From NCBI RefSeq assembly GCF_012844225.1, contig NZ_JABAGQ010000002.1, forward strand, positions 248,001-312,000: a stretch of 64,000 bases of DNA. The letters run 5' to 3'. The position numbers were made by a program, and so were the translations under genes. Under the pieces are notes generated by a model. The model ran no database searches and had not been told where the DNA came from. It saw only the letters and a program-made list of their open reading frames with translations. Positions within the stretch are counted from its first letter, which is position 1, and each line of letters begins with the position of its first letter. Of the stretch, positions 1 to 7,158 are shown piece by piece. The DNA comes from Rhodococcus sp. 105337 (GTDB lineage Bacteria; Actinomycetota; Actinomycetes; Mycobacteriales; Mycobacteriaceae).

Positions 1-118
1 GGGCGGTGTCGAGGAGGCGCCGCCCCCCGACCGCCAGGGCGGGTTTGTCGACGCCTCCCATCCGGGTCGCGCGGCCGCCCGCGACGATCACTGCCTCCAC
101 GTCGGTCAGTGCACTCAT
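1..118 (-). CDS. mobA: Molybdenum cofactor guanylyltransferase MobA, N-terminal part only
   Basis: The reverse strand encodes a protein starting MSALTDVEAVIVAGG and continuing with RATRMGGVDKPAL, then running off the window edge. This is the nucleotide-binding signature of MobA (LAGGxxxRMGxxDK), the enzyme that attaches GMP to molybdopterin to make the bis-MGD cofactor. Only about 39 residues are visible. The ATG at 118 follows a GAGG two bases upstream, an unusually tight spacing. Family assignment is good because of the combined GG...RMGG.DK pattern; the rest of the gene cannot be checked. Confidence 0.8.
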   Translation of the reverse strand, partial: MSALTDVEAVIVAGGRATRMGGVDKPALAVGGRRLLDTA

Positions 119-180
119 ATCCTCATGCTGCCCCATGACGCCGCAGTTTTCGCAGGGGCCGGTGTCCTGCCGAATGTCGA

Positions 181-639
181 TCAGTAGTTCTTGGGCATCG
201 AGCCGAGCCGGGCGAGCAGAGGCGCGGCCTCGATCAGGGTGTGCGCTTCTTCGGGGCTCAGCGTGGTGAGCAGATCGCGTATGCCCCGTGCCCACATGGC
301 GTCGATCAGCGCGTTGTTGCGCCGGGCCAGGTCGGTCTGGTGAATCCGGTGCGATCGCCCGTCGTTCGGATCGGCGCGTCGCTCGAGCAGTCCCCGATCG
401 ACGAGGCGGCTGACGGTGGTGCTGACGTTGCTGTTCTGCAGGTCGAGCGCGCGCGCGATCTCCGAAATCGAACTGCCCGGGCGCTCGGCAACCGCGCGCA
501 GGACCTCGATCTCGGAGTTCGGCATGGCCGACAGGCCCGCCTCGCGCTCGCCGAATCTCCGGAGCGCCCACACCAGCGAACGAGAGGTCCGGGCGAGGCT
601 GTCGACGTCGCTGTCGCTTACGTCCCGTGGATTCACCAT
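181..639 (-). CDS. MarR-family transcriptional regulator
   Basis: A 152-residue protein with a winged-helix MarR domain: the helix-turn-helix lies around SISEIARALDLQNSNVSTTV and the wing around RADPNDGRSHRI, with helices at both ends for dimerisation. MarR proteins repress neighbouring genes and release DNA when they bind a small phenolic or drug-like ligand. It is divergent from a drug exporter across a 64-base gap that contains a perfect palindrome, so it probably represses both itself and the exporter. No Shine-Dalgarno is visible; a TAGTAT -10-like hexamer at 651-646 lies 6 nt before the ATG, so the mRNA may be leaderless. The ligand is unknown. Confidence 0.88.
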   Translation of the reverse strand: MVNPRDVSDSDVDSLARTSRSLVWALRRFGEREAGLSAMPNSEIEVLRAVAERPGSSISEIARALDLQNSNVSTTVSRLVDRGLLERRADPNDGRSHRIHQTDLARRNNALIDAMWARGIRDLLTTLSPEEAHTLIEAAPLLARLGSMPKNY

Positions 640-655
640 GCTACGATACTAGCTC

Positions 656-685
656 TTAAATGTATATATACATTTAAATATACAT
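656..685. promoter_or_regulatory. Palindromic operator between marR and the MFS exporter
   Basis: Positions 656-677 are a perfect 22-bp AT-rich palindrome (each arm TTAAATGTATA), followed by a further half-site AATATACAT at 677-685. It stands out in a GC-rich genome. It covers the place where the -35 of the leaderless marR promoter would be, and it precedes the exporter, so a MarR dimer bound here could block both promoters. The role is inferred from position and symmetry. Confidence 0.8.
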
Positions 686-703
686 CGGCAATGAAAGGCA
701 CGT

Positions 704-1957
704 ATGCCCCAGCATGACTCCGCGACCACCCAGGCGCCGGATATCCCCGAGAGCACCGAGACCGGTGACGACACCGGCGGCACGCCGTTCTCGGCGAAGT
801 TGATCGCGGTCCTGGCTCTCCTCGCGGCAGTGGCGCCGCTGGCGATCGACATGTACCTCCCGGCCTTTCCGGAAATGGCCGAGGAATTCGACACGAGCGC
901 GTCGGCGATTCAGCTGACCCTCACGACATTCCTGCTCGGAATGGCCATCGGCCAGCTCGTCTTCGGCCCCTTGTCCGACCGGTTCGGCCGCCGCCCGCTC
1001 CTGCTCGTCGGCACCCTCGCGTGCGCGGTGTTCAGTGCCGCGAGTGCGCTCGCGCCCACCATCGAATTGCTCGCGGGCGCGCGGTTCGTGCAGGGCTTCG
1101 CCGGTGCGGCGGGCATCGTGCTCGGCCGCGCCGTCATCGCCGACCGGGCCGAGGGCGTCGCGGCTGCCAAGCTGTTCAGCCTGCTCGTCGTCATCAACGC
1201 GGTAGCTCCGATCATCGCGCCTCTCGTCGGCGGTGTGATCGTCACGAACGTCGGCTGGCGTGCCGTCTACTGGGTGCTCGCCGGCTTGTCCGTCCTCATG
1301 TTCCTGGCCGTGCTGCTTCTGGTGGCCGAGACCCATCCCGTCGAGCGCCGCACCCAAGGCGGCGCCACCGCGATGCTGCGGGATGCCCGGGAAGTACTCC
1401 GGAACCGCCGGTACGTCGGATACACACTCGCGTACGCCTTCGCCTTCGGTGTGATGTTCGCGTACATCTCCGCGTCGCCGTTCGTGCTGCAGAACGTCCA
1501 CGGCATGTCCACCGGCTGGTACACGGTGGCGTTCACCGCCAACGCGATAGGTCTCGTGATCGGCAGTATCGCGAACGACAACATCGTCCGCCGGATCGGC
1601 TCCGGCCGAACGTTGCGGATCGGCCTCACGATCCTGGCGTCCATGTCTGTCCTGATGCTCATCAACAGCCTTGCCGGACCGGCGATGTGGGTGACGCTGA
1701 TCCTGCTGTGGTGCACGATGAGCAGCCTCGGACTCATCATCGCGAACGCCACCACCTTGGCCCTGGGCCAGGCGCAGCGCGCGGCGGGCACCGGCTCGGC
1801 GTTGCTCGGTGCGCTCCAGTTCCTGCTCGCGGCAGCGATCGCCCCGCTCGTCGGAATCGGCGGAGAGGACACCGCGGTGCCCATGGCGGTGGCGATGGTC
1901 GTCAGCGGCGTCATCGCGTTGGGTGCGATGGCGTTGGCCAGGCCCGAACGCGCCTGA
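704..1957 (+). CDS. Bcr/CflA-type multidrug efflux MFS transporter
   Basis: A 417-residue membrane protein with about 12 predicted membrane helices and a roughly 30-residue acidic, Thr-rich cytoplasmic N-terminus. It has the Bcr/CflA hallmarks: LAIDMYLPAFP in the first helix region and GPLSDRFGRRP (MFS motif A) in the loop after the second helix, followed by RFVQGFAGAAG. These proton antiporters export bicyclomycin, chloramphenicol or other drugs. The start at 704 has a GAAAGG ribosome-binding site. It is divergent from marR, which suggests induction by its own substrate. The substrate cannot be told from sequence. Confidence 0.9.
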   Translation: MPQHDSATTQAPDIPESTETGDDTGGTPFSAKLIAVLALLAAVAPLAIDMYLPAFPEMAEEFDTSASAIQLTLTTFLLGMAIGQLVFGPLSDRFGRRPLLLVGTLACAVFSAASALAPTIELLAGARFVQGFAGAAGIVLGRAVIADRAEGVAAAKLFSLLVVINAVAPIIAPLVGGVIVTNVGWRAVYWVLAGLSVLMFLAVLLLVAETHPVERRTQGGATAMLRDAREVLRNRRYVGYTLAYAFAFGVMFAYISASPFVLQNVHGMSTGWYTVAFTANAIGLVIGSIANDNIVRRIGSGRTLRIGLTILASMSVLMLINSLAGPAMWVTLILLWCTMSSLGLIIANATTLALGQAQRAAGTGSALLGALQFLLAAAIAPLVGIGGEDTAVPMAVAMVVSGVIALGAMALARPERA

Positions 1958-1974
1958 GCACCAGCGAATCACGC

Positions 1975-2016
1975 ACCTCGCCGGTGGGTCCGGATGGCCG
2001 GACCGACCGGCGAGGT
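1975..2016. terminator. Inverted repeat between convergent genes
   Basis: A long GC-rich dyad (ACCTCGCCGG... pairing with ...CCGGCGAGGT, with a second paired segment GGTCCGG/CCGGACC inside) lies between the convergent MFS gene and the alkyltransferase-like gene. There is no clear T-tract, so it may act as a weak bidirectional terminator. Confidence 0.5.
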
Positions 2017-2021
2017 CGTTG

Positions 2022-2327
2022 TCACGGGGCGGGGAAGAGGTGGCGTGCCTGCGCCAGATCCACTCGGTCTCCGCGGATCGGTGTGCCTTCGAGCGCCAGC
2101 CGGGCCAGTTGCCGGTAGGCGAGGTGCGCGGCAGGTCTGCCGGACGCCGGCACCACGCGATGCCACGGCAGGTCGGCGGTATCGGTACGCATGATCCAGC
2201 CGACCGTACGCGGGCTGGAAAGCTCTGCGGCATCGGCGATGTCGCCGTAGGTGGCCACGCGCCCCTCCGGGATGGACGCGACGAGCGCGCGCACCTTTTC
2301 GATCTGGTCGTCGGTGGTCGCGGCCAT
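2022..2327 (-). CDS. Alkyltransferase-like protein (ATL, MGMT family)
   Basis: A 101-residue protein matching the DNA-binding domain of O6-alkylguanine-DNA alkyltransferase (VATYGDIADAAELSSPRTVG, then PWHRVVPASGR). In the active-site motif PCHRV the Cys is replaced by Trp, so it cannot transfer alkyl groups. ATL proteins bind O6-alkylguanine, flip out the base and hand the lesion to nucleotide excision repair. Its start abuts the stop of the upstream hydrolase gene, implying translational coupling; the same pair occurs in mycobacteria as Rv3204/Rv3203. Family assignment is firm; the repair partner is inferred. Confidence 0.88.
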   Translation of the reverse strand: MAATTDDQIEKVRALVASIPEGRVATYGDIADAAELSSPRTVGWIMRTDTADLPWHRVVPASGRPAAHLAYRQLARLALEGTPIRGDRVDLAQARHLFPAP

Positions 2328-3113
2328 CTACAGCACCCGGGAGATGAGGTCGGCGGTCTCGGCGGGGCGGGCCTGCTCGATCATGTGATCGCAGTCCACC
2401 TCCACCTCCGTCAGGTTCGATCCCAGCCGGTCGGCGAGTGCGGCGCGGAACTCGGGCGAGGTGTATCCGGGCTGGACCTTTCCGGCCCGCGCGAACACGG
2501 TCCGGATGTGAGCGGGGGGCAACACGTAGTCCCGGGCGAGTTCGCTCCACGACGTCACCGTCGCGGCCACGCACACGCGCCAGGCGACGCGCCCCGAATC
2601 GAGCGCCACCAGATGCTCTTCGACCTCCGCGTCGAGCAGTTCCGGATCGACTTCGGCCCAGTCGGCGCCGACTTTCTCGGCACGCGCCTCCGCCTCGTCG
2701 GTGTAGTCCGGGTAGCGGGCCGTCGAGTCGGCGACCTCGAGCATCCGCTCCGGTGGCAACGCGATCGCCGGATCGAGCAGGACGAGCGCTCGCACGCGTT
2801 CCGGTGCCGCGGCGGCGAGATGCAGCGCCAAAGCGCCCCCGAAGGAATGACCCACCACCGTCACCGGACCGGAGGCATGCGTGTCCAGCACGCGGAGCAG
2901 GTCGTCGACGTGGCGCTCGAACGTCCAGGGCGGTGTCCACGGCGATCGGCCGTGGCCGCGAAGGTCGGGTGCGAGGAACCGGGCGTGGGGGAGATGAGTC
3001 TCCGCGAGGTGCCGCCAGCGCCGGCCGTGACCCGTGAGCCCGTGCAGAGCAAGGATCTGCGGCCCGTCGGCGGGGCCGAACAGGTGGGTGCGGAGGGTCT
3101 CGGCAGCGTTCAC
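2328..3113 (-). CDS. lipV: Alpha/beta hydrolase, LipV-like
   Basis: A 261-residue alpha/beta-hydrolase: oxyanion-hole region LHGLTGHGRRW, nucleophile elbow VVGHSFGGALAL, acid probably in the DPAIALP or VDPELLD region, and catalytic His in DCDHMIEQ. It resembles mycobacterial LipV (Rv3203), an esterase/lipase, and has the same neighbours. Translation starts at a GTG; the gap to the upstream ABC ATPase gene is only 21 bases, so it may be read with the iron-uptake operon. The natural ester substrate is unknown. Confidence 0.8.
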   Translation of the reverse strand: MNAAETLRTHLFGPADGPQILALHGLTGHGRRWRHLAETHLPHARFLAPDLRGHGRSPWTPPWTFERHVDDLLRVLDTHASGPVTVVGHSFGGALALHLAAAAPERVRALVLLDPAIALPPERMLEVADSTARYPDYTDEAEARAEKVGADWAEVDPELLDAEVEEHLVALDSGRVAWRVCVAATVTSWSELARDYVLPPAHIRTVFARAGKVQPGYTSPEFRAALADRLGSNLTEVEVDCDHMIEQARPAETADLISRVL

Positions 3114-3134
3114 GCGACCACTATCGCAGCACGG

Positions 3135-3893
3135 CTACCGGTAGTAGACGGCCAGCGGGCCGTTGGGGCCGTCCACGCAGGTCACCGGGGTGTCGAACAC
3201 GCGGGTGAGCGTGTCGTCGACCACGATCTCCTGCGGGGTCCCGAACTCGACGACGCGCCCGTTCTTCACCGCGCAGATCCGGTCCGCGTAGTGCGCGGCA
3301 AAGTTGATGTCGTGCAGGACGATGACCACCGTCCTCCCGAGTTCGTCGGCGGCACGGCGCAGGTGCTGCATCATCAGGACCGAATGCCGCATGTCGAGAT
3401 TGTTGAGCGGCTCGTCGAGAAGGACGTAGTCGGTGTCCTGGCACAGCACCATCGCGACGTAGGCGCGCTGGCGCTGCCCGCCGGAGAGCTGATCGAGATA
3501 GCGGTTCTCGAGCGGGCCGAGGTCGAAGAACTCGATCGCGCGGCTGATGATCTCCTGATCCTGCCGGGTGATGCGGCCCTTCGAATGCGGGAACCGACCG
3601 AAGCCCACGAGCTGACGCACCGTCAGCCGGGTGACGAAGTGGTTCTCCTGACGCAGGATCGAGACGATCTTCGCGAGGTCTTTCGACGGGGTGCGGGCGA
3701 TGTCGTATCCGGCGATCTCGATCGAACCGGAATCGGCACCGAGCAGCCGGCCGATGATCGTCAGCAGCGTCGACTTGCCGGCTCCGTTGGGCCCGACCAG
3801 TGCGGTGATACCGCCCGCCGGAATCTGGAGATCGACGGGGCCGATCGACACCCCGTCACCGTAGTCCTTGCGGACGCCCTTGAGCTCGATCAC
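3135..3893 (-). CDS. Iron-siderophore ABC transporter, ATP-binding protein
   Basis: A 252-residue FecE/FepC-type ATPase: Walker A GPNGAGKS, Q-loop around RQENHF, signature LSGGQRQRAYVAMVL, Walker B YVLLDEPLNNLD and switch His in VIVLHDINFA. It drives import of a ferric siderophore through the two permeases upstream. The reading frame is open much further upstream, but that part overlaps the permease gene; the GTG at 3893 forms a GTGA overlap with the permease stop and gives the normal family N-terminus (VIELKGVRKDYGDG). The sequence looks closest to the YclP/CeuD (petrobactin/enterobactin) branch, which is only a suggestion about the substrate. Confidence 0.9.
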   Translation of the reverse strand: MIELKGVRKDYGDGVSIGPVDLQIPAGGITALVGPNGAGKSTLLTIIGRLLGADSGSIEIAGYDIARTPSKDLAKIVSILRQENHFVTRLTVRQLVGFGRFPHSKGRITRQDQEIISRAIEFFDLGPLENRYLDQLSGGQRQRAYVAMVLCQDTDYVLLDEPLNNLDMRHSVLMMQHLRRAADELGRTVVIVLHDINFAAHYADRICAVKNGRVVEFGTPQEIVVDDTLTRVFDTPVTCVDGPNGPLAVYYR

Positions 3894-4948
3894 AGTCTGC
3901 CCTTTCGGAGGAGGACGTAGAGGAACACCGATCCGCCGACGGCTTCGATGATGATCGACACCGCGCCCTCGGCGTAGAAGATGTTCTTGAGAACGAAGTA
4001 GGCCCCCGTGAGGACGACGAACCCGGTCAGCACCGCGACGGGAAACACGTATCGGTGGTCGTAGGTGTTCGCGAACTGGTACGCGAGGGTGGCCACGAGA
4101 AAGCCCAGGAAGGTCATCGGTCCGATGAGGGCGGTGGAGACGGCCATCAGGACCGACACGAGGAACAGCACGATCATGATCTCGCGGCGGTGATTCAGGC
4201 CGAGGTTGGTGGTGATGTCGCGTCCCAGCGCCACCAGGTTGAGTTTCCGTGCACGCCACCACAGTGCGGCGGCAGCGGCTAGACACAGGGGAATCGCGAC
4301 GGGGAGGTAGGAGGCGTCCGCGTTGGACACGGACCCGAACAACCGCGCGGTGAGGATGTCGAATTCGCTCGGGGTGAGCAGTCGCTGCATGAAGGTCGAG
4401 ACGGAGCCGAGCCCACCGCCGAGGATGATCCCGACGAGCAGCATCACCTGCAGGTTGCCGTACTTACCCGACAGCAGCCATCCGTAGAGCACGAGCGAGA
4501 AGAAGACCATCAGCGCGATCTGCAGGAGGAACTGCGGAGTTCCTTGCAGTGCAACGACTCCGACGGCACCCAGAAAGTACACCGCGGCGGTGGAGATCGC
4601 GACGTACAGTGCCTCGAATCCCATGATCGACGGTGTGATGATCCGATTGTTCGTGGCCGTCTGGAACGCGACGGTGGCGGTGGCCTGGCACACCACGACG
4701 ATTGCGATGACGACAAGGCTGGTCGCCCGCATCTCTGTGATCCGCCAGAATCCGGAACTCCCGAACGGCATCGGGTTGTTCCACACCAGCGTTCCCACCG
4801 CGAAGAAGCACGCGAGCAGCGACAGGCCGGCGAGCAGAATCCAGTAGCGCCGGCGCGCCTTCGGGTTCGGAAAGACGTCCGACGCAGGAAGTTCCGCCGG
4901 CGGTGCCGCGACCGCCGATTCCGCGCTGACGGGCATGGTTTCAGGCAT
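3890..4948 (-). CDS. Iron-siderophore ABC transporter permease (FecCD family), second subunit
   Basis: A 352-residue integral membrane protein of the FecCD/BtuC fold with about nine or ten hydrophobic segments, including the conserved GPMTFLGFLVATLAYQF stretch that contacts the ATPase. The cytoplasmic N-terminus is about 35 residues. It overlaps the next permease gene by 8 bases upstream and the ATPase gene by 4 bases downstream, so the cluster is translated as one unit. It forms the transmembrane channel together with the preceding gene product. Confidence 0.9.
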   Translation of the reverse strand: MPETMPVSAESAVAAPPAELPASDVFPNPKARRRYWILLAGLSLLACFFAVGTLVWNNPMPFGSSGFWRITEMRATSLVVIAIVVVCQATATVAFQTATNNRIITPSIMGFEALYVAISTAAVYFLGAVGVVALQGTPQFLLQIALMVFFSLVLYGWLLSGKYGNLQVMLLVGIILGGGLGSVSTFMQRLLTPSEFDILTARLFGSVSNADASYLPVAIPLCLAAAAALWWRARKLNLVALGRDITTNLGLNHRREIMIVLFLVSVLMAVSTALIGPMTFLGFLVATLAYQFANTYDHRYVFPVAVLTGFVVLTGAYFVLKNIFYAEGAVSIIIEAVGGSVFLYVLLRKGRL

Positions 4949-5951
4949 GACGACGGCTCCGCAGCAGTAGAGCGATGAACACGACGGCGCCGACCACGCC
5001 GAGGATGAGCGAGACGGGGACCTCGAACGGGGCGATGATCGTCCGCCCGATGAGGTCGCACACCGTCACGATCGCGATGCCCAGCAAGCAGACCCAGGGC
5101 AGATTGCTGCGCAGGTCGTCGCCGCGGAACATGGAGACGATGTTCGGGACGATGAGGCCGATGAACGGCAGATTTCCCACGACGACGGTCACGACGCCGG
5201 TGGCCACAGCGATGAGGCCGGTGCCCAGGAAGATGATCCGGGTGTAGTTGAGCCCGACGTTCGTCGCCACGTCTTCGCCCAGGCCGGCCACCGTGAGGCG
5301 GTCCGCGACCAGGAACACCGCGACCGCAACCGCGGCGACGATCCACAGCACCTCGTACTGTCCCCGCAGGACGGAGGTGAAGCTTCCGGCGAACCACACG
5401 CCCAAGCTCTGGAGCATGTCGGTGGCCAGGGCGAGGTACGTCGTGATCGAGCCGACCACGGCGCCGAGCATGATGCCGACGATCGGCACGATGAGGGACG
5501 AGGACAGCGAGACGCGGCGGAGGAACAGGAAGAAGATCATCGTGCCGACGAAGGCGGCGGCGATCGCCCCGATCATCCGCGGTACGAGTCCGGATCCGGG
5601 CAGGAGGATCATCATCAGGATGAGGCCGAGGCCCGCCCACTCCGTCGTGCCGGCGGTGGTCGGCTCGACGAACCGGTTCTGGGTGAGCAACTGCATCACC
5701 AGCCCCGACATCGCCATTGCCGCGCCCGCCAGAACCAGCGCGATCGTCCGGGGGATGCGGGTGATCTCGAACATCTCCCAGCCCTGTTCGCCGCCGAAGA
5801 TGTCGTACACCCCGGTGAACAGCGACATGGTCAGCAGGACACAGACTCCGAGGATTCCCAGGAGGAGTTTCCAGTCGAACAACCGGCCCTTGCGGGTCGG
5901 GGAAACCGTCGTTGTGCTCATCGATGCTGCTGTCTTCCGTGAGGCATTCAT
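4941..5951 (-). CDS. Iron-siderophore ABC transporter permease (FecCD family), first subunit
   Basis: A 336-residue FecCD-type permease with about nine membrane helices. It has the family motif GNLPFIGLIVPNIVS for ATPase coupling and TAGTTEWAGLG near the periplasmic entrance. Two starts are possible: ATG at 5951 or ATG at 5921 (MSTTTVSPTR); neither has a strong ribosome-binding site, and I keep the longer. It lies 46 bases after the binding-protein gene. Two non-identical permeases, one ATPase and one lipoprotein make a complete ferric-siderophore importer. Confidence 0.88.
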   Translation of the reverse strand: MNASRKTAASMSTTTVSPTRKGRLFDWKLLLGILGVCVLLTMSLFTGVYDIFGGEQGWEMFEITRIPRTIALVLAGAAMAMSGLVMQLLTQNRFVEPTTAGTTEWAGLGLILMMILLPGSGLVPRMIGAIAAAFVGTMIFFLFLRRVSLSSSLIVPIVGIMLGAVVGSITTYLALATDMLQSLGVWFAGSFTSVLRGQYEVLWIVAAVAVAVFLVADRLTVAGLGEDVATNVGLNYTRIIFLGTGLIAVATGVVTVVVGNLPFIGLIVPNIVSMFRGDDLRSNLPWVCLLGIAIVTVCDLIGRTIIAPFEVPVSLILGVVGAVVFIALLLRSRRHA

Positions 5952-5997
5952 GCCTGGGCCCGCGGGACGAACCCGCGGGCGCCAGGAGTGACGAAGA

Positions 5998-6990
5998 TCA
6001 GGACTTCTGCTGCTCGAGCAGGTCCGCGAGGGAGTTGAAGAACTCCGTGTACGTCTGGATGCTCTCGTTGGTGTAGGTATCGGTCGGCAGGAAGATCACC
6101 TTGCCGTCCTTGACGGCGGTGACGGACTTCAGCGCTTCGGTGTTCTCGATGATGTTCGCCGCGGGGACGAATCCCTCGCCGCCACCGTTGGCGGTTCCCG
6201 CGTCACGGTCCATCACGATGATCAGGTCGGGGTTGGAGGCTGCGACGGCCTCGACCGAGATGTCGTCGCCCTGGTGGTTGTCCGAGCTCTCGGGCACCTC
6301 GAGCGACGGGGTGAAACCGAAGATGTCGAACATGGGGCCGATCGTGCGGCCGGTGCTCGGCGCGACGTAGCCGATTTCGCCGCCGGAGGTGATCAAGCCC
6401 ATCACGGACGTGTCGGGGGAGTAGGCGGCTTTCACGCGCGCGATCGAGGCGTCGAATGCGTCGTTGAGGGCCTGGGCTTCGGCCTGCTTGCCGAAGATCT
6501 CGCCGAGAACGGTGGTGCCGCGCTTGAGCTCGGCGTCGAACGGCTGGTCGTCGCGCGGAGTGACCTCGACGATGGCGGCGTCGGGCGCGAGGCGCTCGAA
6601 GTCCCCGCGGAACTGCGCGAACCGGCCGCCGTTGATGATGAGGTCGGGCTCGGCCGCGACAACCGCCTCGAGGTTCGGCTCGCGGTGGGTGCCGAGGTCG
6701 ACGACGTCGCTGTCCTGCTTGTACCCGATCGTGCTCGGCATCAGGCTCACGGCGCCGGCCGACAGGTCCACGCCCCACGAGTCGAGCGTCTCGAACGTGC
6801 TGTTGTCCGTCGCCACCACGGACTTCGGCGGAGTCGTCACGGTCTGCTCGCCGAAGTTGTCCTCGATCGCGACCGTCTGGGCTGCCGCGGTGGTGTCGGC
6901 GTCGTCGGTCGTGGAAGTGGAGCACCCGGCCAGGGCGATGACGGCCAGGGCGCCGATTGCGGCGCGCCGGTAGTTACGGATGGCGTTCAT
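5998..6990 (-). CDS. Iron-siderophore substrate-binding lipoprotein
   Basis: A 330-residue periplasmic-binding-protein homologue (FepB/CeuE type). The N-terminus is a lipoprotein signal: basic start, hydrophobic core and the lipobox LAGC at residues 20-23, so the mature protein is anchored by acylated Cys23. The body has the two-lobe pattern with PKSVVATDNSTFETLDSWG and EAVVAAEPDLIINGG. The TFETLDSWGVD segment recalls the YclQ/CeuE group that binds catecholate siderophores such as petrobactin; this specificity is a guess. It is the first gene of the operon and follows an IdeR-like box. Confidence 0.9.
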   Translation of the reverse strand: MNAIRNYRRAAIGALAVIALAGCSTSTTDDADTTAAAQTVAIEDNFGEQTVTTPPKSVVATDNSTFETLDSWGVDLSAGAVSLMPSTIGYKQDSDVVDLGTHREPNLEAVVAAEPDLIINGGRFAQFRGDFERLAPDAAIVEVTPRDDQPFDAELKRGTTVLGEIFGKQAEAQALNDAFDASIARVKAAYSPDTSVMGLITSGGEIGYVAPSTGRTIGPMFDIFGFTPSLEVPESSDNHQGDDISVEAVAASNPDLIIVMDRDAGTANGGGEGFVPAANIIENTEALKSVTAVKDGKVIFLPTDTYTNESIQTYTEFFNSLADLLEQQKS

Positions 6991-7050
6991 AGCTGTGATC
7001 CTCGTTCTGCGTCGACAGTCGGCGGCGTGGTGCCGCAGCCGAGGCAGAGC

Positions 7051-7069
7051 TTAACCTAGCCTTACCTAC
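7051..7069 (-). promoter_or_regulatory. Candidate IdeR/DtxR iron box
   Basis: Read on the minus strand, this 19-mer (gTAGGTAAGGCTAGGTTAA) matches the IdeR consensus TTAGGTTAGGCTAACCTAA at 14 of 19 positions by eye, with the left half nearly perfect. It lies about 60 bases upstream of the siderophore-binding lipoprotein gene and about 90 upstream of adnA. IdeR with bound iron would repress the uptake operon here. The right half is degenerate, so affinity may be moderate. Confidence 0.65.
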
Positions 7070-7158
7070 CCGTTGCTTCCGGGCGTTAACGATTCTCCGG
7101 GCAGGGAGACGGCAGATGCCACCGGCCGGTTGTCGGGGGGTTCTGGTGGGATGTCGAT

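Noticed and set aside
674-2233. Long minus-strand ORF of 519 codons opposite the MFS gene
   Set aside because: Arg/Asp/Gly-rich shadow frame typical of high-GC DNA, antisense to a clear transporter gene.
1809-3920. Plus-strand ORF of 703 codons across the ATL, lipV and ABC ATPase genes
   Set aside because: It spans three genes on the other strand and has no recognisable domain or start site.
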